Below, piece after piece: positions 44,431-53,887 of a stretch of DNA of 64,000 nucleotides (positions within the stretch are counted from its first letter, which is position 1; every line of letters starts with the position of its first letter). The stretch covers positions 1,074,326-1,138,325 of the forward strand of contig JAQVVH010000001.1 in assembly GCA_028699065.1 (NCBI GenBank), written 5' to 3'. The DNA is from Gallionella sp. (GTDB lineage: Bacteria; Pseudomonadota; Gammaproteobacteria; Burkholderiales; Gallionellaceae). Made by a program: the position numbers and the translations under genes. The notes under the pieces were generated by a model that worked only from the letters and a program-made list of their open reading frames with translations, did no database searches and was not told the DNA's origin.

Positions 44431-44462
44431 AATTTCAAAAAAGTCGCGACTTTTTTGAAATT
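44431..44462. repeat. 32-bp perfect palindrome upstream of the DUF4143 ATPase
   Basis: AATTTCAAAAAAGTCG|CGACTTTTTTGAAATT, two 16-nt arms, no spacer or mismatch, 17 bp upstream of the ATPase ATG. Confidence 0.95.
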
Positions 44463-44506
44463 GGCGGAAATAAAGTCGAGGAGGTGTGGGTCATTTTGAC
44501 CGGCAA

Positions 44507-45562
44507 TCAAGCGGTGTAGTGTTTCTCCACCCACTTCTGGTATTCCCCGCTGGTCACGTTCGCAACCCAATCCGTGTTGGCCAGATACCATTCCACGGTT
44601 TTACGCAGTCCGGTTTCGAAAGTTTCCTGGGGTTTCCAGCCGAGCTCGCGCTCGATCTTGCCGGCGTCGATGGCATAACGCTTATCGTGGCCGGGGCGAT
44701 CCTGCACATACGTTTTGAGGCGGGCATGCGGCGCGCCCTGCGGGTGCAGCTCGTCCAGAATCGCGCAGATGGCATCGACGACTTCTAGGTTGGTTTTTTC
44801 GTTCCAGCCGCCGATGTTGTAGGTTTCGCCCAGCCGGCCTTGTTCGAGCACCAGACGCAGCGCCTGCGCGTGATCATCGACATACAGCCAGTCGCGGATG
44901 TTGTCGCCCTTGCCGTAAATCGGCAAAGCCTTGCCGTTGACTGCGTTGAGGATCATCAGCGGAATAAGCTTTTCCGGGAAATGGTACGGGCCGTAGTTAT
45001 TCGAGCAATTTGTGGTCACCACCGGCAGGCCGTAAGTATGGTGCCAGGCGCGCACCAGATGGTCGCTGGAAGCCTTGCTGGCCGAATACGGGGAGTTGGG
45101 CTCATAAGCGGTTTCTTCGGTGAAAAAGCCCGTCTCGCCCAGACTGCCATAAACCTCGTCCGTCGAAATGTGGTGAAAGCGGAAACCGGCCTTCCGGCTG
45201 CCGTCCAGTCCGTTCCAGTAGCTGCGGGCAGCTTCCAGCAAAGTGTAAGTGCCAACGATGTTCGTTTCGATGAAGTCCGCCGGGCCGCTGATGGAGCGAT
45301 CCACATGCGACTCGGCCGCCAGATGCATCACCGCATCGGGCTGGTGTTCGCGAAACACGCGCGCCACTTCGGCCGTGTCGCAAATGTCCACCTGCTCAAA
45401 ACGGTAGCGCGGATTATCCGAAATGGACGCCAGAGACTGCAGATTGCCCGCGTAAGTCAGCTTGTCGACGTTGACGACCGAATATTCGGTCTCGTTGATG
45501 AACTGCCGCACAACTGCGGAACCAATAAATCCGGCACCGCCGGTGATAAGGATTTTTTTCAT
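44507..45562 (-). CDS. rfbB: dTDP-glucose 4,6-dehydratase
   Basis: [67 protein letters not shown]. Confidence 0.97.
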   Translation of the reverse strand: MKKILITGGAGFIGSAVVRQFINETEYSVVNVDKLTYAGNLQSLASISDNPRYRFEQVDICDTAEVARVFREHQPDAVMHLAAESHVDRSISGPADFIETNIVGTYTLLEAARSYWNGLDGSRKAGFRFHHISTDEVYGSLGETGFFTEETAYEPNSPYSASKASSDHLVRAWHHTYGLPVVTTNCSNNYGPYHFPEKLIPLMILNAVNGKALPIYGKGDNIRDWLYVDDHAQALRLVLEQGRLGETYNIGGWNEKTNLEVVDAICAILDELHPQGAPHARLKTYVQDRPGHDKRYAIDAGKIERELGWKPQETFETGLRKTVEWYLANTDWVANVTSGEYQKWVEKHYTA

Positions 45563-45571
45563 AGGAATAAC

Positions 45572-45862
45572 TCAGGCAGCGATAGGGATCATGTTTTCGA
45601 GCTGATGCTCGATGGCGGCGCGTGCTTCACGCAACTCGAATTCGTCTTGCAAGCCCATCCAGAATTGGACGGAAGTGCCAAAAATTCTAGCCAATCGCAA
45701 GGCGGTGTCGGCGGTAATGCCGCGTTTTCCCAGCACGATTTCATTGATGCGGCGGGGCGGTACACCAATAGAATTGGCCAGTTTGGTTTGGCTGATCCCC
45801 ATGGGGATCAAAAATTCCTCAAGCAGAATTTCGCCGGGATGAATGTTTTGTAGAGTATTCAT
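45572..45862 (-). CDS. higA: HigA-type XRE antitoxin
   Basis: IHPGEILLEEFLIPMGISQTKLANSIGVPPRRINEIVLGKRGITADTALRLARIFGTSVQFWMGLQ. Confidence 0.94.
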   Translation of the reverse strand: MNTLQNIHPGEILLEEFLIPMGISQTKLANSIGVPPRRINEIVLGKRGITADTALRLARIFGTSVQFWMGLQDEFELREARAAIEHQLENMIPIAA

Positions 45863-45870
45863 TTTGTCCT

Positions 45871-46152
45871 TTAGTGGTAATCGACGATTTCAACCGCGTC
45901 GGGCCCGCTGTCTGTCCAGATAAAGCAAATCCGCCACTGATCGTTGATTCTGACGCTATGTTGGCCTTGCCGGTCACGCTTAAGTGCCTCAAGCCGGTTG
46001 GCCGGCGGTATTTTCAGATCGCCCAGAACGAAAGCCTTGTCCAGCATAAACAGTTTCCGGAGAGCGACCTGCTGAATATTTCCGGGCAGCTTAAGAGAGA
46101 CGGAGCCGCGCCAGATTTTTTCTGTTTCTTTCCAGGCGAACCGGATGATCAT
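45871..46152 (-). CDS. higB: HigB-type RelE superfamily toxin
   Basis: DLKIPPANRLEALKRDRQGQHSVRINDQWRICFIWTDSGPDAVEIVDYH. Confidence 0.94.
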   Translation of the reverse strand: MIIRFAWKETEKIWRGSVSLKLPGNIQQVALRKLFMLDKAFVLGDLKIPPANRLEALKRDRQGQHSVRINDQWRICFIWTDSGPDAVEIVDYH

Positions 46153-46160
46153 GGCGAAGT

Positions 46161-46177
46161 ATAACGGCTGTCGTTAT
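46161..46177. promoter_or_regulatory. Candidate HigBA operator
   Basis: Inverted repeat ATAACG-GCTGT-CGTTAT immediately upstream of higB, overlapping the waaA stop. Confidence 0.5.
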
Positions 46178-47448
46178 GTCCTGCAATCTGCCACAAGATG
46201 GTGTCCTATCAGGTCGATTGCACATTCCGTTGCCCCCCGATTTTTCCGCGCAAACGCCAAGCCCGCTTCGCCCATTTGAGTGCATCGATGGGGCTCATTT
46301 AGCAGTGCGGCGAGTTGTACCGCCAGCGCTTCCGCATCGTTCACCTGCAGCGCCGCACCACAGGCAATTGCCATCTCCGTGGCTTGGGCGAAGTTGTAAG
46401 TGTGCGGGCCGATCAGCACGGGTTTGCCGACTGTGCTGGCTTCGATCAGGTTTTGCCCGCCGAAGGGTAGCAGGCTGCCGCCGATAAACGCCACATCGCA
46501 AGCGGCGTAATAGGCGAACATTTCGCCCATGCTGTCGCCCAGCACCACTTGGGTTTGCGCGGTAATCGAGCTGTTCTCGCTGCGGCGTTGCAGGCTGAAA
46601 TTATTTTGCCGGATGAGCCGCGCGACTTCTTCAAAACGCTGCGGGTGACGCGGCACAATGATCGTGAGCAAGCCGGGGAGGTCGATTTTTTTGAGGGCTT
46701 CCAGCAGCAAAGCTTCTTCGCCCTCGCGCGTGCTGGCCGCCAGAAAAACCGGACGGTTGGTGCCAAAACGCTGGCGCAATTCCGCACCCAACTTCAGCAT
46801 CTCTTCAGGCGGTTCGATGTCGAATTTTAGGTTGCCCATGATCACCGGCGTTGTCGCTCCCAAGGTTTGCAAACGCAGGGCATCGGCTTCGGTTTGTGCG
46901 GCGATGCCGGTGAGTTCACCCAGCGCGTTGCGGGTCAGGGTGGCCAAGCGGCGGTAACCCTTGGCGGATTTCTCTGACATGCGTGCATTCAACAGCAGCA
47001 GCGGGATGCCGGATTGCTTGCAGGCATGAACCAGGTTGAACCAGATTTCGGTCTCCAGCAGCACGCCGATTTCCGGACGGAAGTGACGCAAAAAACGCCG
47101 CACAGCAAACGGATAGTCGTAGGGCAGGTACACGCGCATAACCTGATCACCATAAAGTTGCTCGCTGGCGGCGCGTCCGGTGGGCGTGGTGTGGGTCAGC
47201 AGAATCTGGTGATTGGGATAACGGGCTTGCAGCCGTTTCACCAGGGTGGCCGCCGCGCGGGTTTCGCCCACCGACACGGTGTGCAGCCAGATGATTGGTT
47301 TGTGACTCCGCGCTGAATAAAAACCGAAACGCTCGCCGATATGCCGCAAATATTCCGGCTGCTTGCGGGCGCGCCAGAGCAGATGAAAAATGACGTAAGG
47401 CAGCAATAGCCAGAGCGCGAGGGTGTAAAAGAAGCGCGAGCTAGACAT
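46174..47448 (-). CDS. waaA: 3-deoxy-D-manno-octulosonic acid transferase
   Basis: IIWLHTVSVGETRAAATLVKRLQARYPNHQILLTHTTPTGRAA; LETEIWFNLVHACKQSGIPLLLLNARMSEKSAKGY; GGSLLPFGGQNLIEA. Confidence 0.96.
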   Translation of the reverse strand: MSSSRFFYTLALWLLLPYVIFHLLWRARKQPEYLRHIGERFGFYSARSHKPIIWLHTVSVGETRAAATLVKRLQARYPNHQILLTHTTPTGRAASEQLYGDQVMRVYLPYDYPFAVRRFLRHFRPEIGVLLETEIWFNLVHACKQSGIPLLLLNARMSEKSAKGYRRLATLTRNALGELTGIAAQTEADALRLQTLGATTPVIMGNLKFDIEPPEEMLKLGAELRQRFGTNRPVFLAASTREGEEALLLEALKKIDLPGLLTIIVPRHPQRFEEVARLIRQNNFSLQRRSENSSITAQTQVVLGDSMGEMFAYYAACDVAFIGGSLLPFGGQNLIEASTVGKPVLIGPHTYNFAQATEMAIACGAALQVNDAEALAVQLAALLNEPHRCTQMGEAGLAFARKNRGATECAIDLIGHHLVADCRT

Positions 47449-47544
47449 AAAGAGGCACCACGAAGACGGGAAGTTCCAAACTCGTACGCCAAAGGGCTCC
47501 AATACGTCTGATGCTGATTTGTCCATGAATGGTTGTTTGCATAA

Positions 47545-48894
47545 TTACGCTACCCAATCACGCCCGATGATTGCGGATGATTTGTCGAGTCCAATAAAAA
47601 TTGCATCTGATACCTGCTGAGGAAATCCATCTGGCAAGAGGGTTGTGACATCCCGAATGACTGCCGGCGTGGTATTCACAATTTCTTTAAGCATTAAAGA
47701 GATTTCACTGCCAAGACCGAGTTTTTTGGCAACAGAATAGAAGTGCCGCGGGTAGATATCCTTAAGCTTGTAATGCGCATTCGTTGATCGAAATGCCATG
47801 GCCATTTTGGCCTCATGCCAGCTGAGGTGATTCGCCTCCTCACCAATAATGGGCCACACCGAAAGCACATCATAAATGGGCGTCATTCGAAAACGTCCGG
47901 AAACCTCATGAAAAATACTGAAGTTTTTTGCATGCCCATCGGTCGCCGCAAGCATCCAGAAAAGAATCTGGGTTTTGAGAAATGTTCGACGATCCTGGCC
48001 GGCGGCACTGGAGCTCCGTAGCAGTTCGAGTATCTGCCGCATCCCCGGCCCGCCATCACTTTCATACTTGCGCGATGGGGGTATGCCCAATGCCTGGCAC
48101 ATATCTTCCTGGGGTAAACGCAACCAGTGGTTGCCACTGTCTGAAAGTTTTCTGTCAAATCGCTCAACGACAAGCGCTTTGGTATTCCCGAATCTCGCCA
48201 TCTCACAGCAAGCGATTTCAATGCCGTACGCCGCCATAATCCTGGAACACAGCCACTCGTTCTCAACAGAGGTGCTCATGTCTGCCTGCATATTACCCAC
48301 TTGTCCGAGCGGCAGTTTAATGATGTGTGTTGTTGGTGTGGCTCCGCCAGGTAATTGCCACTGACCCTCATGCCAAAGGAGCGCGGTTTTCTCCTGAGCG
48401 CCGGCAATTGAGATGCGAAATGCTTCTTTCTCTTCACCCGGCAGCTGTGAGGCAACAGCTGCATGTAAATATCTTTCAACCTCCGGTTCGGCGAGCGCTC
48501 TTGATTCGATGGTGTCCCATCCGGTAGGTATTTTATCCTCTGGCAGTAGCTGGATGGCACCCACGCAGTCCCTGCCTATTTCAGCAAGCAGTTCAAATGG
48601 TGATGTGCCGACAGTCCCATAGTTCCTCTGAATTCTTCGCCGAATCTCATTGCTATCCGGCAGCAGATTATCAAAGAAGTTTTCAACGACATCGCCTTCG
48701 TGAACCGCATTTCCTGCTTGAAAAGGCATGGAAAGCGAAAGGGCTCGCCGCTGCTCGGAATGCAGCCAGCTTTCAGCATATTGAAATTGTTGGGGGCGGT
48801 TCTTATGTGCATGCCAAGCGCCAACCCGTTGCCCGTTCATCCACACATTCAAGGATCGACGGTTCGTTGAGCGTCTGTGACTTGAACTCACCAC
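47545..48894 (-). CDS. hipA: HipA serine/threonine kinase toxin
   Basis: LSLSMPFQAGNAVHEGDVVENFFDNLLPDS; FRISIAGAQEKTALL; GATPTTHIIKLPLG; VERFDRKL; LPQEDMCQALGIPPSRKYESDGGPG; ATDGHAKNFSIF. Confidence 0.95.
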   Translation of the reverse strand: MVSSSHRRSTNRRSLNVWMNGQRVGAWHAHKNRPQQFQYAESWLHSEQRRALSLSMPFQAGNAVHEGDVVENFFDNLLPDSNEIRRRIQRNYGTVGTSPFELLAEIGRDCVGAIQLLPEDKIPTGWDTIESRALAEPEVERYLHAAVASQLPGEEKEAFRISIAGAQEKTALLWHEGQWQLPGGATPTTHIIKLPLGQVGNMQADMSTSVENEWLCSRIMAAYGIEIACCEMARFGNTKALVVERFDRKLSDSGNHWLRLPQEDMCQALGIPPSRKYESDGGPGMRQILELLRSSSAAGQDRRTFLKTQILFWMLAATDGHAKNFSIFHEVSGRFRMTPIYDVLSVWPIIGEEANHLSWHEAKMAMAFRSTNAHYKLKDIYPRHFYSVAKKLGLGSEISLMLKEIVNTTPAVIRDVTTLLPDGFPQQVSDAIFIGLDKSSAIIGRDWVA

Positions 48895-49139
48895 GTCCCC
48901 TTGTTGCCTTTCCCGCTTTCACTGGGGCGTTCTCGAATAACGAGGTCGGCATCCAGTTCAGACAGGATTTGTAATATCCGCTCAAAACGAGCGCTCTCCG
49001 GACTGGCTTCAATAGCCGCTACCCTGCGCTGCGTAATACCCAGCCTTGCTCCCATTTCTTGCTGGGTCAATCCGGCTTGCTTGCGCAGGCTTTTTAGCAA
49101 AGATGAGAGCTGATGCGCGATTGCAATCTTGTATTCCAT
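48888..49139 (-). CDS. hipB: HipB-type XRE antitoxin
   Basis: AHQLSSLLKSLRKQAGLTQQEMGARLGITQRRVAAIEASPESARFERILQILSELDADLVI; overlaps hipA start. Confidence 0.93.
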   Translation of the reverse strand: MEYKIAIAHQLSSLLKSLRKQAGLTQQEMGARLGITQRRVAAIEASPESARFERILQILSELDADLVIRERPSESGKGNKGTW

Positions 49140-49165
49140 ATATCACATCGCCCCATGTGCAAAAT

Positions 49166-49199
49166 TAGAATACAAATATTCTACTTCGGATTTAGAATA
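49166..49199. promoter_or_regulatory. Candidate HipB operator: inverted repeat plus extra half-site
   Basis: TAGAATA-CAAA-TATTCTA (49166-49183) and a further TAGAATA at 49193-49199, 27 bp upstream of hipB. Confidence 0.6.
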
Positions 49200-49292
49200 A
49201 AAGTGTGCTTAAATTGGTTGAGACCTCGAAATTCATTACTCTCGTCTTCGCGAGGCGCGCAGCACCGTAGCGACCCCGCGGTTTTGAAGTTC

Positions 49293-50258
49293 CTAAACAT
49301 GCATACCCAATGCGGCCAATCGAGCGGCCACTTCATCAACCGAAGGCGGCTTTCCCTTTCCGCCAAGGTTCACGGCGCGCGGGCCGGCATAAAGTCCGGT
49401 GAGCCCCGGATCGGTCGCGGTATAAATCCCAATTGTTGGCACGTCCAGCGCGGCGGCAAGATGGCTCAGGCCGGTATCCACGCCAACAACCGCTTGGGCA
49501 TGCCCCAACAGGGCGGCCGCCTCGCGTAAATCCAATCGCGGCGCGCAAATAGCGCCGGGGATAGCCTGGGCCAGACGCTCACTGCGCGAGCGCTCACTCT
49601 CGTTGCCCCAAGGCAAAATCAAGCTTAACCCCGCCCTGTGCAAACGGTTGCCCAAACTGACCCAGTGCGCTTCATCCCACAGTTTGTCGTCACGACTCGT
49701 GGCATGCAGCAAAACGGCGTAAGGCGTTTGGGGCAGCCAAGGCAGCGAAACATCGGGCGCATGAATCCCGTAATCCGGCAAACCTTGAGGGGTATAGCCC
49801 AAGGCCATCCCCGCCAATTGGCGGTTACGCTCGACGGCATGCAAGGTTTTGGGCACAGAGAATGCTCGGTCATAGAACAAACTGGCCAGCGGCTCGCGTG
49901 CGCTATCGCGGGCAAAACCACAACGCAGGGTCTGGGCGCAACGGCTGATCAACGCACTTTTCAGTAGACCTTGCGTATCCAATGCGAGATCATAGCGCCC
50001 GGCCCGGATAGCCCCGCAGGCGGCGCGAATTTCATGACGCGACGACCACCAGGCTTTGCGCCACCGGCGCAGGGCAACCGGGATAATCCGGCTAACACCG
50101 GGATGCAAGGCAGGAAGTGCAGCAAAACTTTCCTCCACCACCCAGTCGATGCGAGTTCCCGGCAGATGTTGGTGAATATCCGACACGACGGGCAGATTGT
50201 GCAGGACGTCACCGAGGGAGGTGGTTTTGATGAGCAGGATATTCAAAATGAGCTTCAT
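49293..50258 (-). CDS. waaC: Lipopolysaccharide heptosyltransferase I
   Basis: ILLIKTTSLGDVLHNLPVVSDIHQHLPGTRIDWVVEESFAALPALHPGVSRIIPVALRRWRK; VVGVDTGLSHLAAALDVPTIGIYTATDPGLTGLY. Confidence 0.95.
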   Translation of the reverse strand: MKLILNILLIKTTSLGDVLHNLPVVSDIHQHLPGTRIDWVVEESFAALPALHPGVSRIIPVALRRWRKAWWSSRHEIRAACGAIRAGRYDLALDTQGLLKSALISRCAQTLRCGFARDSAREPLASLFYDRAFSVPKTLHAVERNRQLAGMALGYTPQGLPDYGIHAPDVSLPWLPQTPYAVLLHATSRDDKLWDEAHWVSLGNRLHRAGLSLILPWGNESERSRSERLAQAIPGAICAPRLDLREAAALLGHAQAVVGVDTGLSHLAAALDVPTIGIYTATDPGLTGLYAGPRAVNLGGKGKPPSVDEVAARLAALGMHV

Positions 50259-50459
50259 CCCAAAGGGGCGTCGAGAGGCCGCCAATGATACATGCGGGGG
50301 CGTCGAAGTGCTAAAAATTGGAATCACGCGCAATTAAACTTGAAAAATAGCCTTTATTTTTCAGGTTGATACATAGGCCTATATATTTCAACATATTGTT
50401 TTCTTTGGGCTGGGGGAATATAAGTCCGCGCATATTCAATTATTCGCGTGGATTTTTAG

Positions 50460-50615
50460 ATGAAAACCAAAAAGGCGCAACAGAGTTTCGGCATGCCAAA
50501 ATCCATGCCGATTCGCGTTTTGTATTTTGTAGTTGATGCTGTATTGATTATTATTGCTATTGCCGGAGTGCTGTTTATTTTGTTGGATTGGAATGGCGGC
50601 GGGCTGATGGGTTAG
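50460..50615 (+). CDS. Possible small single-TM membrane protein (51 aa)
   Basis: Below the ORF-track length cutoff: MKTKKAQQSFGMPKSMPIRVLYFVVDAVLIIIAIAGVLFILLDWNGGGLMG*; basic N-terminus then ~22 hydrophobic residues. Confidence 0.4.
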   Translation: MKTKKAQQSFGMPKSMPIRVLYFVVDAVLIIIAIAGVLFILLDWNGGGLMG

Positions 50616-50705
50616 CTGGTCGCAAGCATTTAAAAAATGTTCTGTAAGCATAGGAACTACGATGGTATTGGTCGCTTTGTAAACATATATCTGAATGGGA
50701 TTTAA

Positions 50706-51479
50706 ATGAAAGCCGTGATTCTTGCCGGTGGTTTGGGTACTCGCATAAGCGAGGAAACCTCAACCCGACCCAAGCCTATGGTCGAAATTGGCGGCAAGCC
50801 GATTCTTTGGCACATTATGAAAACATATTCCGCTCATGGCGTGAACGATTTTGTCATTTGCTGCGGCTACAAGGGCTATGTCATCAAGGAATATTTCGCC
50901 AACTACTTCCTGCACATGTCGGATGTTACCTTTGATATGGCGCACAACAAAATGGAAGTGCATCAGCGCTATGCCGAACCGTGGAAGGTGACGCTGGTGG
51001 ATACCGGTGACGATACGATGACGGGTGGTCGCCTGAAGCGAGTAGCTGAGTATGTAAAAGATGAGGAGGCATTCTGCTTCACCTACGGCGATGGCGTGAG
51101 TGATGTCAATATCACCGAATTGATTGCCTTCCACAAAGCGCAAAACCTCAAAGCTACGCTTACAGCGACCATACCACCCGGCCGATTCGGCGCATTAGAT
51201 ATGGGTGGCAACAAGGTCAACAGCTTTAGAGAAAAACCCCAGGGCGACGGGGCGATGATTAACGGTGGTTTTTTTGTGCTGTCGCCCGAGGTCATCGACT
51301 ACATCTTGGAAGACAAAACCATCTGGGAGCGTGAACCGTTAGAACGGCTTGCGGAAGAAGGACAGCTCGCCGCTTTCCATCACAACGGATTCTGGCAACC
51401 GATGGATACCCTGCGCGACAAGATGTACCTAGAAGAACTTTGGCAGACTGGCAAAGCGCCGTGGAAGGTGTGGAAATGA
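50706..51479 (+). CDS. rfbF: Glucose-1-phosphate cytidylyltransferase
   Basis: [70 protein letters not shown]. Confidence 0.97.
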   Translation: MKAVILAGGLGTRISEETSTRPKPMVEIGGKPILWHIMKTYSAHGVNDFVICCGYKGYVIKEYFANYFLHMSDVTFDMAHNKMEVHQRYAEPWKVTLVDTGDDTMTGGRLKRVAEYVKDEEAFCFTYGDGVSDVNITELIAFHKAQNLKATLTATIPPGRFGALDMGGNKVNSFREKPQGDGAMINGGFFVLSPEVIDYILEDKTIWEREPLERLAEEGQLAAFHHNGFWQPMDTLRDKMYLEELWQTGKAPWKVWK

Positions 51480-52540
51480 ACGCCGAATTCTGGCGCGGCA
51501 AGAAGGTCTTCATGACGGGTCACACCGGCTTCAAGGGAAGCTGGCTGTCGCTTTGGCTGCAGCATCTCGGTGCTGAAGTAACCGGCTATGCTTTACAGCC
51601 ACCAACCAACCCAAGTTTATTTGAGGTGGCGAATGTCGCCCAAGGCATGACTTCTATCGTCGGCGATATTCGTGATGCTGAAGCATTGAGCAAGGCGATG
51701 CAAAAAGCTTCGCCTGAGGTCTTAATCCACATGGCGGCGCAGCCACTGGTGCGCTATTCCTACGTGAATCCGGTGGAGACTTATTCCACCAATGTGATGG
51801 GCACGGTACATTTGCTGGAAGCGGTGCGCCAGACGCCCTCGGTGCGCGCCGTCGTCAATGTCACCAGCGACAAATGCTATGACAACAAGGAATGGGTGTG
51901 GGGTTATCGCGAAAATGAAGCCATGGGTGGTTTTGATCCCTACAGCAACAGCAAAGGCTGTGCAGAATTAGTGACCTCGGCCTACCGTAACTCATTCTTT
52001 AATCCAGCTCAATTTGATAAACATGGTGTGGCCTTGGCATCGGCGCGGGCTGGTAATGTGATTGGTGGTGGTGACTGGGCAGATGATCGGCTAATCCCCG
52101 ATATTTTGCGCGCTATCAGCGACAACAAGCCGGTGGTTATCCGCAGTCCGCACGCGATCCGCCCCTGGCAGCATGTGCTGGAGCCGCTATCCGGCTATCT
52201 GTTGTTAGCGGAAAAGCTCCATACGCAAGGTATTGCCTATGCCGAAGGCTGGAACTTTGGCCCAGCTGATGAAGATGCCAAACCGGTGCAGTGGATCGTC
52301 GAGCAACTCACGCAACGGTGGGGTGAAGGCGCGAGTTGGCAACTGGACGGCGGCGAGCATCCGCACGAAGCGCATTACCTCAAACTTGATTGCTCCAAAG
52401 CCAGGATGCGCCTCGATTGGCAACCCCGCTGGCACTTGGGTTACACGCTGGAATTGATCGTGGCATGGCAGCAGGCTTGGCTGGCAAAGCAGGATATGCG
52501 CAGCTTCACCCTAAAGCAGATTGAACAATACGCACAATGA
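51476..52540 (+). CDS. rfbG: CDP-glucose 4,6-dehydratase
   Basis: [90 protein letters not shown]. Confidence 0.97.
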   Translation: MNAEFWRGKKVFMTGHTGFKGSWLSLWLQHLGAEVTGYALQPPTNPSLFEVANVAQGMTSIVGDIRDAEALSKAMQKASPEVLIHMAAQPLVRYSYVNPVETYSTNVMGTVHLLEAVRQTPSVRAVVNVTSDKCYDNKEWVWGYRENEAMGGFDPYSNSKGCAELVTSAYRNSFFNPAQFDKHGVALASARAGNVIGGGDWADDRLIPDILRAISDNKPVVIRSPHAIRPWQHVLEPLSGYLLLAEKLHTQGIAYAEGWNFGPADEDAKPVQWIVEQLTQRWGEGASWQLDGGEHPHEAHYLKLDCSKARMRLDWQPRWHLGYTLELIVAWQQAWLAKQDMRSFTLKQIEQYAQ

Positions 52541-52548
52541 GAGAGAGC

Positions 52549-53865
52549 ATGAGTACTAAAGAACAACTCCGCAGCCAAATCGCTGACCTCGTCAAACAAT
52601 ATGCCGACCTAGCTTATGCACCCAGCGCATTCGAAGCGGGCAAGAATGTGGTGCCGCCGTCCGGAAAAGTGATCGGCGCTGCCGAACTGCAGAACATGGT
52701 GGAAGCCTCGCTCGACGGCTGGCTGACTACCGGTCGTTTCAACGACGCTTTTGAACAGCGGCTGCGCGCGTTTCTGGGCGTAAAACACGCGCTCACCACC
52801 AACTCCGGTTCATCGGCTAACCTGCTGGCCTTCTCCGCACTGACCTCGCACAAGCTGGGCGAGCGTGCCATCCAGCCGGGCGACGAAGTCATCTCGGTGG
52901 CGGCGGGTTTCCCCACCACAGTGAACCCCATCCTGCAATATGGTGCAGTGCCGGTGTTCGTCGATGTGCAACTCGGCACCTACAACATCGACCCGGCCAA
53001 GATCGAAGCCGCCATCAGCCCCAAAACCAAGGCTATCATGCTGGCGCACACGCTGGGCAATCCCTATGACTTGGGCGTGATCGTTGAATTGGCGAAGAAG
53101 CATAACCTGTGGCTGATCGAAGACTGCTGCGATGCGCTTGGCTCCACCTACAACGGAAAACTGTGTGGCACTTTCGGCGACATCGGGACGCTGAGCTTCT
53201 ATCCCGCGCACCACATCACCATGGGCGAAGGTGGTGCGGTGTTTACCAATAATGACCAACTCAAGCTAATTATCGAATCATTCCGCGACTGGGGCCGCGA
53301 CTGCTACTGCCAGCCCGGCAAGGACAACACCTGCGGCAAACGTTTCTGCCAAAAATTGGGCGACCTGCCCTACGGCTACGACCACAAGTACACCTATTCT
53401 CACCTCGGCTACAACCTGAAGATATCCGACATGCAGGCCGCCTGTGCACTGGCGCAGATGGATCGCGTGGAAGAATTCATCGCCGCACGCAAAGCGAACT
53501 TCGCTTACCTGAAGAACGGCCTGAAGAACTGCGAAGAATTCCTGCTGCTGCCGGAAGCCACGCCGAACAGCGACCCGTCCTGGTTCGGTTTCCCCATCAC
53601 CATCAAGGCGAGCGCCGGCATCAATCGCATCGATCTGCTGCAATACCTCGACCAAAACAAGATCGGCACTCGCCTGCTGTTCGCCGGCAACCTGACGCGC
53701 CAGCCCTACATGAAAGGCTGCAACTTCCGCATCTCGGGCGAACTGACCAACACCGACACCGTGATGAACGACACCTTCTGGATCGGCGTGTATCCGGGCT
53801 TGAGCCGCGAGATGCTGGATTTCGTCATTGAGAAGCTGGAAGCGTTCTTCGGCGTTAATTTTTAG
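52549..53865 (+). CDS. rfbH: CDP-6-deoxy-4-keto-glucose 3-dehydrase (RfbH/DdhC, E1)
   Basis: [40 protein letters not shown]; Fe-S ligand region [40 protein letters not shown]. Confidence 0.96.
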   Translation: MSTKEQLRSQIADLVKQYADLAYAPSAFEAGKNVVPPSGKVIGAAELQNMVEASLDGWLTTGRFNDAFEQRLRAFLGVKHALTTNSGSSANLLAFSALTSHKLGERAIQPGDEVISVAAGFPTTVNPILQYGAVPVFVDVQLGTYNIDPAKIEAAISPKTKAIMLAHTLGNPYDLGVIVELAKKHNLWLIEDCCDALGSTYNGKLCGTFGDIGTLSFYPAHHITMGEGGAVFTNNDQLKLIIESFRDWGRDCYCQPGKDNTCGKRFCQKLGDLPYGYDHKYTYSHLGYNLKISDMQAACALAQMDRVEEFIAARKANFAYLKNGLKNCEEFLLLPEATPNSDPSWFGFPITIKASAGINRIDLLQYLDQNKIGTRLLFAGNLTRQPYMKGCNFRISGELTNTDTVMNDTFWIGVYPGLSREMLDFVIEKLEAFFGVNF

Positions 53866-53887
53866 AACAGAACAACAAGGTCAAGCT

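Noticed and set aside
44431-44462. 32-bp palindrome interpreted as a standard Rho-independent terminator
   Set aside because: AT-rich spacerless dyad with the A/T runs inside the arms, located upstream of a start codon rather than after a gene; an operator or insertion site is more plausible.
44840-45853. 337-aa plus-strand ORF antisense to rfbB/higA
   Set aside because: Spans two confident minus-strand genes and lacks family motifs.
50436-50651. 71-aa minus-strand ORF in the waaC/rfbF gap
   Set aside because: Asn/Gln/His-rich with no signature; the overlapping plus-strand 51-aa TM frame looks more protein-like, though neither is proven.
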